Source of the DNA: Lysobacteraceae bacterium
GTDB lineage: Bacteria; Pseudomonadota; Gammaproteobacteria; Xanthomonadales; Xanthomonadaceae
Assembly: GCA_016789405.1 (NCBI GenBank)
Contig: JAEUPQ010000026.1
Location: 310,001 to 374,000 of the forward strand
Length of the DNA: 64,000 nucleotides
Direction: 5' to 3'
Shown here piece after piece: positions 54,088-62,702 of this stretch; the first letter of the stretch is position 1; the number at the start of each line of letters is the position of its first letter. Under the pieces are notes generated by a model, which saw only the letters and a program-made list of their open reading frames with translations, made no database searches and was not told the origin of the DNA. Both the position numbers and the translations under genes were made by a program.

Positions 54088-54858
54088 ATGCGTGTTCGAA
54101 ATCGTGTGCTTGGGGTGCTGATGCTCATGGCCCCGCTTGCGGGATGCAGCGATGGCGCCTCGTCCATGACGACCATGACACCGGCGTCCAAGACATCGGC
54201 ACACGTCGTAGATGCCAAGAGCACACTGCCGATATGGATGCCCGTTACGGATTGGTCGCAGCGTCCATGGGCGAAGGCGAGCGTCGGGGCCGTATGGCTG
54301 GTGCGCCATGCAGGGCAGGAGGCATGGCTGATCGATGCGCCCCGCATGATGGCGCGCGATACGCTGGTTCGTTCCGATGGTGCCGTGATCTGCAATCCGG
54401 GCGGATTCGGGGCGTCGGGCGACGGTCGGTGCCCGACGGTCGTGGATGCGGGAACGACGCCGCAGCTGGCATGGGTTCATCCGGGCAATCCATCGCCGAC
54501 GTTCGGACCTCCGCCACCTGAGCCCGCAGAGACGCCGGTCGTCGCAGGCACACCACGCCCTCCGCGCCCGCTACTGCCCGCATGGCTGGAAACGCAGGTG
54601 GCTGTGTGGGAGAGCCAGGATCACGGCGACGCTGCAGGCCTATCCGTGATGCGCCTGCAGCACAACGGAGCGACGGCCTATCTGGTCTACGCCGGTTGTT
54701 GCGACATGTACAACACGCTGTACGACGCGGAAGGGCGCGAGCTGTGCAGCCCATCGGGCGGAATCACCGGGGAGGGCGATGGCAAATGCCCGACGCCCGG
54801 GGACCCGGGCACGAAACCGGTCCTTGTCTGGGAACATCCAGGGCCGCCGCGGCGTTGA
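54088..54858 (+). CDS. Lipoprotein with two DUF6970-like repeats
   Basis: 256 residues. Lipoprotein signal VRNRVLGVLMLMAPLAGC, then two related modules: LPIWMPVTDW...VICNPGGFGASGDGRCP (about 50-115) and LLPAWLETQVAVWES...CCDMYNTLYDAEGRELCSPSGGITGEGDGKCP (about 170-245), joined by a Pro-rich linker. The second has the complete DUF6970 pattern including the CCD motif; the first has lost it. ATG 54088 follows AAGGAGA. Function unknown. Confidence 0.8.
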   Translation: MRVRNRVLGVLMLMAPLAGCSDGASSMTTMTPASKTSAHVVDAKSTLPIWMPVTDWSQRPWAKASVGAVWLVRHAGQEAWLIDAPRMMARDTLVRSDGAVICNPGGFGASGDGRCPTVVDAGTTPQLAWVHPGNPSPTFGPPPPEPAETPVVAGTPRPPRPLLPAWLETQVAVWESQDHGDAAGLSVMRLQHNGATAYLVYAGCCDMYNTLYDAEGRELCSPSGGITGEGDGKCPTPGDPGTKPVLVWEHPGPPRR

Positions 54859-54930
54859 GCGATGTCGTGCGGGCAGATCGGTCAGCCCGGTGCCCAGGAA
54901 AGGCACATGCAAGGCGGGCTTGAACCAGCC

Positions 54931-55527
54931 CTACGACCTCTGATCCAGTGCGTGGTGGATCAATACCACGCATTGGGACGCGAACAGCATGGTCGGGCCC
55001 AGCGAGATTTTCTTCGCGCCCATGCGTTCGAGACCGGGGATGGTTTTCTTCGGCATCGGGATGTGGTCGGTGAGCAGGAAGCAGGGCTTGTCCGCGAATG
55101 ACTGTTCGCCGATCTGCGTGCCTTTGCGGTCCATCAGGAACAACTGATGGTCTTCGGCGAGTTCCTGTACCAGTCTCTCGAAGCTGAGCGTCTGCACGGT
55201 GACGCCCGATTCCACGGGGCGGGTTTCTTCCTTGCCCATGCCCCGCGAGGTATCGAGGGCGTTGGCGACCTTGGCCAGCAGCGAGCGCTCGTCGAAGCCG
55301 CCGATCTCGTGCATCGCATTGATGTCGAAACGGATCGTGCGCGAGAAGTCCCGCGTGCTTTCCAGCACGAGGTAGACGATCACGTCGGGGCGATGCGATT
55401 GCGCCACGAAGAAGGCGTTCATCAGCGTGTGCGCGAGGATCTCGGTGTGGGCCTCCTGGCCGACCGATTCCCACAGTTTCTGGCTGTCTGTCGGCGCCGC
55501 CCGCGCCCTGAGTACGAAAGTTCGCAT
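54931..55527 (-). CDS. trmY: TrmY/DUF358-like SPOUT RNA methyltransferase
   Basis: 198 residues starting MRTFVLRARAAPTDSQKLW. It has TLMNAFFVAQSHRPDVIVYLVLE, a DERSLLAKVANAL helix, a LFLMDRKGTQIGE segment and a C-terminal KKTIPGLERMGAKKISLGPTML, the trefoil-knot region binding S-adenosylmethionine. The DUF358 family includes archaeal TrmY, which methylates pseudouridine 54 of tRNA; bacterial members are patchy. The symbol is a family label, since the bacterial substrate is not certain. Confidence 0.78.
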   Translation of the reverse strand: MRTFVLRARAAPTDSQKLWESVGQEAHTEILAHTLMNAFFVAQSHRPDVIVYLVLESTRDFSRTIRFDINAMHEIGGFDERSLLAKVANALDTSRGMGKEETRPVESGVTVQTLSFERLVQELAEDHQLFLMDRKGTQIGEQSFADKPCFLLTDHIPMPKKTIPGLERMGAKKISLGPTMLFASQCVVLIHHALDQRS

Positions 55528-55725
55528 GTCTGACGTGTTCGCTGCGCGACGTGATGCGGCACCGATCGTGCCGTGCGGTCATTGTGGCTCGAAATCGGCG
55601 GGGCGGCCAATGCGAGGATGAGGGTCGGATCGCGTGACGCAGGGGGCAGCAGTCCGACATGCGTTGCGGGGCGAGCAAGGCCGCATGCGCACATAATGCG
55701 AGCTCGACAACATGCGGAGGATCAG

Positions 55726-56148
55726 ATGGGACAGGCACGTCGACGGGAGGCCTTCGCTGCCGACAGGATTCGGGCGCCTCGCATCGCAGTGGGACTTCTA
55801 ATGTCGCTCGCCGCTGCGGGCTGCATCGGCGATGGCAGTATCGAAGTAGAGGGGCGGGTGCTCAACCATGCTGCCGAGCCGATCGCCGGCGCTCGGGTAT
55901 CTCTGGAGATCCCCGAGCGAATGGGCACACTTGAAACGGGCACCGCCGTCGATGGCGAATTCCATCTCTTTGACCTTGTTGCGCCGGGCGATTACGCCAT
56001 CCCGCTCGTGGTCAAAGCCAAGGGCTACAAGACAGCCCGCCTCGACATCCGTACGTCGCGTGAAAACAGGGTGCAAGTGACACTCTCGCCCACGGGATCG
56101 GTCGGCGCCAGCACGATTGCACACTCACCAGAGCCAGGGCGGCATTGA
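55726..56148 (+). CDS. Small lipoprotein with a carboxypeptidase-regulatory-like fold
   Basis: 140 residues. A long basic n-region, then the lipoprotein signal GLLMSLAAAGC, followed by one beta-sandwich domain: VEGRVLNHAAEPIAGARVSLEIPE, GTAVDGEFHLFDLVAPGDYAIPLVVKAKGYKTARLDI. This is the CarboxypepD_reg fold used as an adhesion or scaffolding unit. GGAGG lies 6 nt before ATG 55726. Function unknown. Confidence 0.78.
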   Translation: MGQARRREAFAADRIRAPRIAVGLLMSLAAAGCIGDGSIEVEGRVLNHAAEPIAGARVSLEIPERMGTLETGTAVDGEFHLFDLVAPGDYAIPLVVKAKGYKTARLDIRTSRENRVQVTLSPTGSVGASTIAHSPEPGRH

Positions 56149-56158
56149 ACCCGCCCTG
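56135..56158. terminator. Hairpin between convergent genes
   Basis: CAGGGCGG (56135-56142) pairs with CCGCCCTG (56151-56158). There is no clear T-run, so it may be a weak or factor-assisted terminator. Confidence 0.45.
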
Positions 56159-56169
56159 CGTTGATCAGC

Positions 56170-56430
56170 TCAGGAAGACCCGCCGGGTATTCGCTCGACA
56201 CGCTCGCGATACGCCGCCACGTTGTCGCCTTCGACGCGCGAGCGCTGCGTGCCCTTGATCTCGTCGACCTTGCGGTCGGTGCCGGTCACGGGCTTCGCCT
56301 CCACCTGCGTCTCGCGTTCGAACGCGTGCGACTTGTCCGTGTTGCGGTAATACCGGTACAGGCCCCAGTACAGGGCAGTTGCGCCGGCCGGTCCGGCCAG
56401 CAGCAGCCATAGTCCGCCGTCGTCGCTCAT
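56170..56430 (-). CDS. Small single-pass membrane protein of the SPFH operon
   Basis: 86 residues: one membrane helix (LWLLLAGPAGATALYWGLYRYY) and a charged tail with KPVTGTDRKVDEIKGTQRSR. The start overlaps the stop of the zinc-ribbon gene by ATGA, so it is the last gene of a coupled SPFH, zinc-ribbon and membrane protein set. No family recognised. Confidence 0.75.
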   Translation of the reverse strand: MSDDGGLWLLLAGPAGATALYWGLYRYYRNTDKSHAFERETQVEAKPVTGTDRKVDEIKGTQRSRVEGDNVAAYRERVERIPGGSS

Positions 56431-57743
56431 GATGTCCCCGCCAGGATCGCGATCGCGAAACCTTCGATGATGGTGCCGGTGGTGAGTGCGGCCAGCAGCA
56501 GCTTCCACTGCTGCACGGGCACGCTGCCCATGGTTTCGCCGGTGCGCCCGTTCACGGCGATGTAGTGCAGCATGCCGCCGTTCGCGCCGGGCTGGTGGTA
56601 CGAGTACAGCCAGACCGGCAGGTACATCGACACCCAGCGCGTACCGTGGACATCGAGTCTCTCCTGTTCCCAGCGCACGCCGCGGTCGTAGCGGCGCACC
56701 GAGGTATGTACCTGGGCGCGGGCGATCGACAGCAACTGGTCCTCGAGGCGGGGCTGGAGCTGCGCGACGTTGCTGTTGCGCTTTTCCGAGGTGAAGCCCG
56801 ACAGGTAGGACGCGTTCCATTTCACCGCGTTCTTGGTGTCGAACGGCAGGATGGTGTTGATGATGTTGTTTGTGTTGACCCGCGTGTCGAGGTTGCCGCG
56901 TTCGGTCGAAGACTCCAGCGGCAGGTCGTCCACCGTGAAGTCCACGTGGCGCTCGACCGCGTAGATGTCGGCGTCGTAGTAGGTCTTCTTGTTGTTGTCG
57001 GTGCCGCGGGTGTATTCGCGCGTCTTGATCTCGCCGTAACCGGCGACGTCGGCGCTCGCATTGCCGTCGACGATCATGTAGGGCATGTACACGCCGACCA
57101 CGTTCTCGGGCGTGAACTGTTCCTTGAATTCCTTCAGCGCGAACAGCCGGCGCTTGTCGACGAACTGGCGGATGCGCGCGACCGCATCGTCCTTCTTGAT
57201 GCGGAAGGGCAGGACCGCGTCCGGCACTGCGCCGTTGGGCACCTGTTCGTTCACGCCGAACACATGGCGACACCAGTGGCAGCGTGCGGTCATGTTGCTT
57301 TCGGTGTTCACCGTGACTTCCGCGCCGCAGCCGGAGCACTTGAAGCTCATCAGGACGGCGGCATCCGCGGCGATGTCGCGCGCGCCGGACGCCATGACCG
57401 TGCCCCGGAGCTGGTCGATGCCTTCGCCGAATCCGAACAGTTCCTCGACCCGCACGCCTTCCCACTCGTGGCGGCAATACAGGCAGACCAGCAGTTCGGT
57501 GCCCGGTTTGTGGCGGATGTCCGTCGAGCCGCATTTCGGGCAGCGGTTCATGCCATCGGCGAGTTCGGCCGATGAGGTATCGATGGCGACCGGATCCGGC
57601 GCCTCCAGTTCCTCGCGGATCGCGTCGGGCAGGTGGGTGGTGTCGATCGGCGGGGTGCCTGGCAGCGGCGGGACGTCCCGGGGCGAACCCGGGCCGTCCA
57701 CGGGCCGCGGCGGCAGCGGCGGCGGAAGCTTCTGGTCGGACAT
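56427..57743 (-). CDS. TFIIB-type zinc-ribbon membrane protein
   Basis: 438 residues. A Pro-rich N-terminus, a first zinc ribbon CPKCGSTDIRHK...CLYCRHEW (about 69-95), a second CSGCGAEV...CHWCRHVF (about 136-160), a long alpha/beta region, and hydrophobic C-terminal helices. It resembles the TFIIB-zinc-ribbon proteins that neighbour SPFH genes. It starts 18 bp after the SPFH stop. Possibly a membrane-quality or stress complex; function unproved. Confidence 0.8.
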   Translation of the reverse strand: MSDQKLPPPLPPRPVDGPGSPRDVPPLPGTPPIDTTHLPDAIREELEAPDPVAIDTSSAELADGMNRCPKCGSTDIRHKPGTELLVCLYCRHEWEGVRVEELFGFGEGIDQLRGTVMASGARDIAADAAVLMSFKCSGCGAEVTVNTESNMTARCHWCRHVFGVNEQVPNGAVPDAVLPFRIKKDDAVARIRQFVDKRRLFALKEFKEQFTPENVVGVYMPYMIVDGNASADVAGYGEIKTREYTRGTDNNKKTYYDADIYAVERHVDFTVDDLPLESSTERGNLDTRVNTNNIINTILPFDTKNAVKWNASYLSGFTSEKRNSNVAQLQPRLEDQLLSIARAQVHTSVRRYDRGVRWEQERLDVHGTRWVSMYLPVWLYSYHQPGANGGMLHYIAVNGRTGETMGSVPVQQWKLLLAALTTGTIIEGFAIAILAGTS

Positions 57744-57761
57744 GGTCTCTGTGCCCGTGGC

Positions 57762-58910
57762 TTACAGTCCGAGCGCCTTGGCCTTGAGCGCGTCGTAGTC
57801 GTCCTGGGTGATCAGGCCGAGATCGAGCATCTCCTTCGCCTTCTTGAGCTTGGCGACCGGGTCATCGGCCGCAGGCGCGGCCGGAGCCGTCGGCTGCTGC
57901 AACCCGCCGACGCCCATCATCCCGGTGGCCATGCCGATGCCCATCAGGCCAGCGGTACCGCCGTTCTCGCCGGCGGACTGGATGCCCTGCGCCACGCTGG
58001 CCTGCAGGTTGGAATTGCCGCGCGCACCGGAGAGCGCGTCGGCGCGCTGCACGGTCTTGAGCAGTTCGCGGGTGTTGGCGTCGTACTCGATCGAGACGAT
58101 GGCGGTCTTGACGATGGCCAGGCCGCGATCGGACTTCCACTGGTAGGCGTTTTCGACCGCATCGGACAGGCTCTTGGCGAAGCCGACCGAGTCCTGCTGG
58201 ATCTTGGTGATGCGGTTGCCCTTGCTGGGATCGTTCGTGTACATGCTGAACGCAGGCGCGAGCGAGCCGACCACTTCGTTGAACAACTGGCTGGCGGCGG
58301 CATTGTCGAGGTCGGTGAAATCGAAGACCTTGCCCGGCTGCAGGTAGCTGGCCGGCACGAAGTTCTTTACGAACAGGATCGGGTCGACGATCTTCAGCGT
58401 GTACGAGCCGCGCGTGACCGCGCCGACCTGCGTGTTGAGGAAGCCGTCGTCCCAGTAGATCTCGGACTGCGTGCCGAAGCGGTTGTCCGGCAGTTCCTTC
58501 AGCGAAACGAAGAACGCGGCCTGCTGCGAGCCAGGCTGGCCGCCGAACTTGAAGCGCTCCCAGCTCTGCATGATGAGCGGGCTGACGATGCCGTCGCCTG
58601 CGAAGATCGACTTGGAATTGATGTCGTCGGAACGCCACTCGTAGCCACCGGGCTCGGCGACGAAACCGGTGATCTTGCCGTCCTGGAACAGCAGCAGGCC
58701 GTAGCCTTCAGGCACGACGATCTTCGAGCCGTTGGTGATGATGTTGGAGGAGCCGCTGGTGTTCGAGCCACGACCGGCATTGGTGCCCTGCGGGACCGCA
58801 GCGAACAGCGCCGCCGTCGAGGGCAGGCCGGCCGGCACCGTGTAGAAATCCTTCCACTGGTCCGCGAGCATGCCGCCGACCGCACCCGTCACCGCCTTGA
58901 TAAGACCCAT
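57762..58910 (-). CDS. SPFH-domain protein with SHOCT tail
   Basis: 382 residues: SPFH (band-7, virion-core-like) domain from about residue 50 to 290 (IVVPEGYGLLLFQDGKITGFVAEPGGYEW...), a Gly/Met-rich AGLMGIGMATGMMGVGGL segment, and a C-terminal SHOCT helix pair (AKLKKAKEMLDLGLITQDDYDALKAKAL). The start at 58910 is chosen since GGAG at 58918-58921 lies 7 nt before it; an ATG at 58916 would leave only 1 nt. The protein should oligomerise at the membrane and is first in the operon. Confidence 0.88.
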   Translation of the reverse strand: MGLIKAVTGAVGGMLADQWKDFYTVPAGLPSTAALFAAVPQGTNAGRGSNTSGSSNIITNGSKIVVPEGYGLLLFQDGKITGFVAEPGGYEWRSDDINSKSIFAGDGIVSPLIMQSWERFKFGGQPGSQQAAFFVSLKELPDNRFGTQSEIYWDDGFLNTQVGAVTRGSYTLKIVDPILFVKNFVPASYLQPGKVFDFTDLDNAAASQLFNEVVGSLAPAFSMYTNDPSKGNRITKIQQDSVGFAKSLSDAVENAYQWKSDRGLAIVKTAIVSIEYDANTRELLKTVQRADALSGARGNSNLQASVAQGIQSAGENGGTAGLMGIGMATGMMGVGGLQQPTAPAAPAADDPVAKLKKAKEMLDLGLITQDDYDALKAKALGL

Positions 58911-59331
58911 GGCCATTCTCCGAAATTCTGGCCGGCGCGATGCCTGCCATTCGGCCGAACTATACACGCGCCGATGGCGCGTGGAACGCCGAAAACGCCG
59001 GGCATGACTTCTGGCTGCCGGGCGCGTTTCAGATGGCCGCTCGTGGCCGGAAGTTGCGTCAATTGCAGCCGGTCCCGACGATCTCGAACGTCGGTGGCAG
59101 GCCGGGCTCGACGATTGGCATGCCGGCCTGTTTTCTGCCGACTGCCGGCGAGGCCCGGGTCCTTGCGCCTGCAGGCGATCGTCGCGACCTGCGGTCGGCA
59201 CGAAGCGAATCCGGTCGCTCGGATCATGCGATGATCCTCCGGCGAGAGGGCAGGGAGCCGACCGTAGGGCGATGGTCGTGCGATCGGCAGGACGCCGATG
59301 AGTCGGTGTTCTGTTGAATTCGGAGAGCGCG
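58911..59331. other. Intergenic region between divergent genes
   Basis: 421 bp. Contains the Shine-Dalgarno of the SPFH gene (58918-58921) and that of the protease gene at the right end (GGAG near 59321). No convincing gene. Confidence 0.6.
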
Positions 59332-61062
59332 ATGCGAATGTCCGCGAAGCGTATGTGGGGCCTCGGGATCGTCGGCGTACTGCTTCTGGTCGGCGCGATC
59401 GTCTATGTGCGCGCGCAGGATCGTTTCGGCGACTGCAACAGCCTCGATTACCTGCGTCTGTTCGATTCGCGGCTCGCGGAAGGCCTGGGTGCCCTCGGGC
59501 GCGACGAATTCCTGTGCGTCGAAACGCTGCAGGTACCCGTGGACACGCCCGATGGCGAGCGACGCATCCGCGTGATCCGGCACATCGTGTCGGACTGGGC
59601 AGAAGGGCCGGGCGTGTCCGCGTCGGTGGAGCGGGGCGTGCGTGCCAGCGCGGAGGCCCTGCCACGCCTCGGCGATTTCCGCATCGGCGATGCGTCCATA
59701 CTGCTGCTCGACAATTTCGGTCCGGGCGGACGCCACGAGAATTTCGGGCAGATCGCGGCCTGGACGAACATCGGCCCGAACGGTGAATGCCTGATCACGC
59801 TCTGGTTGCTCGGTCCTGCGGCCGATGCCGAACTGGCGGGTTCGGTGATCGCGCACGAGTTGATGCATTGCACGCAGTTCGCTTCGCTGACGCCCGGACA
59901 GATGGGAAGCGCTTCGCCGGGTGGCACGTCGGGCGGAGGCACGTGGTGGATGGAAGGGTCGGCGGACTGGTTCTCGACGCTCGCCTTGCCGGCCGCCCCC
60001 TTCATCGCGGGTCGTGTCAGTCGTTTCGATGCGGACTCGCCGCGCACCGCGTTGAACCTGATGACCTACGACGCCTTCGTGTTCTTCGCCTGGATGGGTG
60101 GTGCGCGTGGCGTCGAATCGGTGATGCCGTTCCTGCATGGCATGGCCGAGAGCAGTGCTGTATCCGCGCAACAGGCCTCCATGCGCGACGCAATGCCTGC
60201 GCCGGCCTGGCTGCAGTTCGCCGAGGATTATCTCGACCGGCAGATTCGCGACGGCCACGGCGCGTCGATCGGTTCGACGCCCGAAGACGGCGACACGTGG
60301 ACCTTCACGGAGACGCGCACCGAGCGCATCGCGATGGATCCGTTCGTGTTGCATCGCGGCAACGTCGTTTTCGAATGCGGCCGGTGGGGCGTGCGCGCGG
60401 ACCCGCGAGAACATCATGCAGCCAAGCCCGCCGAGGGGCGTTGGGATGCGTTTCCGACGCGGGTGGACGCGCTGGACGGCAGTCCCCGGCGCCATCGATT
60501 CGCGGCGATGTCGACCGCGAGCCGGCAGGTGGTCCTGCAGCTTGGGGCGACCCATGAAGTGAGCTGTCAGGAATGCGCCGGTACCCGGGAGATCGACCAG
60601 TGCCTGGTCGGCACCTGGGAGATGACCAGCAGCGGTATCGCCGAACTCGTGAACCCGTGGATGCGCGGCCATGCGCGCCTCACCGACGCCACGCCGAATA
60701 CGACGATGGTGCTCAACGAGGACAGGACGTTCACCAACACTATCTCCCGTGGCACCAGTGCGATCGAGTCGCGTCACGGCAATGCCCACGGCACGATCAG
60801 CGGCCACGGCAGCGGCCGATGGTCCGCAGCGGGCGGGATCCTCAATGCGTGCACCGACGTCAACGACAACGTCGGCACCATCACCGGCTGCGGGGCGGCC
60901 ACGTGCAGCACGGGGACCATCCGCGCGACCACCGCACGCAACCCGATGCGCAATGCCTACCAGTGCAGCGCGAGTACGTTGCGGTTGCGGATCGAACTGG
61001 GACGGGCGGGTACGTTCCACAACGAATTCAGGCGCACCTCGCCGCCGCCGGCGTCGCCCTGA
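59332..61062 (+). CDS. Membrane-anchored zinc metalloprotease-like protein
   Basis: 576 residues. N-terminal membrane helix (IVGVLLLVGAIVYV), then a gluzincin-like site HELMHCTQF (HExxH at residues 175-179) and a downstream GTWWMEGSADWFSTL whose Glu fits the third zinc ligand. The rest includes a C-terminal beta-rich domain with lipocalin-like features (CLVGTWEMTSSG...TMVLNEDRTFTN). The protease side faces the periplasm. ATG 59332 follows GGAG by 7 nt. Substrate unknown. Confidence 0.72.
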   Translation: MRMSAKRMWGLGIVGVLLLVGAIVYVRAQDRFGDCNSLDYLRLFDSRLAEGLGALGRDEFLCVETLQVPVDTPDGERRIRVIRHIVSDWAEGPGVSASVERGVRASAEALPRLGDFRIGDASILLLDNFGPGGRHENFGQIAAWTNIGPNGECLITLWLLGPAADAELAGSVIAHELMHCTQFASLTPGQMGSASPGGTSGGGTWWMEGSADWFSTLALPAAPFIAGRVSRFDADSPRTALNLMTYDAFVFFAWMGGARGVESVMPFLHGMAESSAVSAQQASMRDAMPAPAWLQFAEDYLDRQIRDGHGASIGSTPEDGDTWTFTETRTERIAMDPFVLHRGNVVFECGRWGVRADPREHHAAKPAEGRWDAFPTRVDALDGSPRRHRFAAMSTASRQVVLQLGATHEVSCQECAGTREIDQCLVGTWEMTSSGIAELVNPWMRGHARLTDATPNTTMVLNEDRTFTNTISRGTSAIESRHGNAHGTISGHGSGRWSAAGGILNACTDVNDNVGTITGCGAATCSTGTIRATTARNPMRNAYQCSASTLRLRIELGRAGTFHNEFRRTSPPPASP

Positions 61063-61153
61063 TCCAGGGCCCGCGCCGCGGCACGATGGGCTGTGCGCGG
61101 GGTTCATCCCGAACGAGCAGCGGCGGGAGGGGCGCCATTGCTATCATCCGGCC

Positions 61154-61519
61154 ATGGCCAAGCTCCTGCTCAATCTCCGCCACGTCCTCGACGACGAAGC
61201 CGACGACGTGCGCGCGTTCCTCGATGCCAGCGACATCGCGTACTACGAAACCTCGCCCGGCTTCTGGAACATTTCGCTGGGCGGCATCTGGATCCGGGAC
61301 GACGACGATCTGGCGGAAGCCAAACGCCTGATGGCCGAATACCAGGCGCAGCGGAGTGCCCGTGTTCGCGCCGAGAACGAGGCCGCGCGCAAGGACGGCA
61401 CCGCAGGAAGCTTCTGGGCCGTGCTGCGCGACGAGCCGGTGCGCGTGCTGGTGGCGGTGCTCGGGATCCTGTTCGCGCTGGCCCTGGTGGCGTTGCCCGC
61501 GTTCCTGATCTGGAGATAG
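61154..61519 (+). CDS. DUF6164 family membrane protein
   Basis: 121 residues: MAKLLLNLRHVLDDEADDVRAFLDASDIAYYETSPGFWNISLGGIWIRDDDDLAEAKRLMAEYQ, then a basic hinge and one membrane helix (VLVAVLGILFALALVALPAFLIW). The first part resembles a small DUF2007-like sensor fold. This order is the DUF6164 signature as I know it. Function unknown. Confidence 0.85.
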   Translation: MAKLLLNLRHVLDDEADDVRAFLDASDIAYYETSPGFWNISLGGIWIRDDDDLAEAKRLMAEYQAQRSARVRAENEAARKDGTAGSFWAVLRDEPVRVLVAVLGILFALALVALPAFLIWR

Positions 61520-61568
61520 GGCCCGGTCGGCCAGACGGCATGGGCGAGGCGTGCGCCGACAGGGCACA

Positions 61569-62030
61569 ATGAACGCCATGCATACTTCTGCGACAGGCGA
61601 CTGGTATCTCGAATGCGGCGAGGAAGAGCGCGTGTTCAACAGCGTCGAGGCGCTGTCCGAAGCGATCGGCGCGTGCGAGCTCAATGCTCGCGGCAGGCTC
61701 GTGATTTCACGCGATGCTGGCCCACGCCCGCGCTGGCAACGCATTTTCGGGCTGGCGCCGCGCTACCGCGTCGGCTTCCTGTCACTGGACTGGTCTGGCG
61801 ATTTCGCGCGCCTGATCTTCCTCGACGACAACGGCAGTGAATATCGGGCCGTGGATTGCCGCCATCCGGTGGTGGCGCCGGAAACGATCCGGGCGCAGCT
61901 CGGTGATGGAGATGTCCGGTCGTGCCCGGCGGACGAATGCATGGGGACCGCGCGGGCGTTTCGCGCGGTCCTGTACGCCGTTCGCAAGGGGCAGCGCACG
62001 GTCTGGCTGGGGTATCGGTTCGTCGAGTAG
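61569..62030 (+). CDS. Hypothetical soluble protein
   Basis: 153 residues: WYLECGEEERVFNSVEALSEAIGACELNARGRLVISR, then a beta-rich YRVGFLSLDWSGDFARLIFLDDNGSEYRAV and a C-terminal VWLGYRFVE. The mixed alpha/beta character and length are like small immunity proteins, but I cannot assign a family. ATG 61569 gives the likely start. It stands between DUF6164 and an exported protein on the same strand. Confidence 0.65.
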   Translation: MNAMHTSATGDWYLECGEEERVFNSVEALSEAIGACELNARGRLVISRDAGPRPRWQRIFGLAPRYRVGFLSLDWSGDFARLIFLDDNGSEYRAVDCRHPVVAPETIRAQLGDGDVRSCPADECMGTARAFRAVLYAVRKGQRTVWLGYRFVE

Positions 62031-62108
62031 CCGAACGTTGATGCCGTGAGGAATCGCACGCAAGATGATGACTTTGGACCCGATGCCTTTCGACCTATGG
62101 AAGCGCCC

Positions 62109-62660
62109 ATGAGATTGCCCGGACTGTTCGCTCTCGCATTCCTTGCCTTGTCCTGCGCTGTTCATGCGGGCGAGCCTGCGCCACGGGATCCCGCGCTCGT
62201 TCAGCACGAGCTGGCGATGGCGAAACAGGATGCGTTCCGCAAGCGATTCCTCGCAGATCTCCCGTCGATGCGCGTCGAGCGCATGCATTACATCGATCCT
62301 TCGGCGGACCAGGAGATGGAGTCCGCTGACCGGATCCATGGTTACCGTGTCACGGGCCAGGCCGCGCCAGCCGATGCCTCGGCGGCGACAGCGCTCAAGG
62401 TAGGGCTTCGTGAGATCGTCGCGTCCCGACCGAAATATGCCGCAGCCTGCTTCGATCCGCATCATGCGCTCACGCTGTCGGATCGAGGCGATCGCTACCA
62501 CGTCCTCGTCTGCTTCGACTGCGGCAATTTCCTGATCCTGTCGGGCGATGGCGCCGTCCTCTTGTCCGAATCGTTCGGCGGTATCGAAGAGCGGACGTGG
62601 GACGGGATCTTCGCCGGGGCCGGGCTCAAGCGACAGGATGAAACGACGAGCAGGAAGTAG
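62109..62660 (+). CDS. Exported hypothetical protein
   Basis: 183 residues from ATG 62109, with a signal peptide ending at SCAVHA (about residue 20). The mature part has HYIDPSADQEMESADRIHGYRVTG and a FDPHHALTLSDRGDRYHVLVCFDCGNFLIL segment with a Cys pair. An ATG at 62097 would add four residues. No family recognised. Confidence 0.7.
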   Translation: MRLPGLFALAFLALSCAVHAGEPAPRDPALVQHELAMAKQDAFRKRFLADLPSMRVERMHYIDPSADQEMESADRIHGYRVTGQAAPADASAATALKVGLREIVASRPKYAAACFDPHHALTLSDRGDRYHVLVCFDCGNFLILSGDGAVLLSESFGGIEERTWDGIFAGAGLKRQDETTSRK

Positions 62661-62702
62661 TCCGCAGCACCGGCTGGATCGACTCCGGAAGCGTTGCGTA
62701 CG

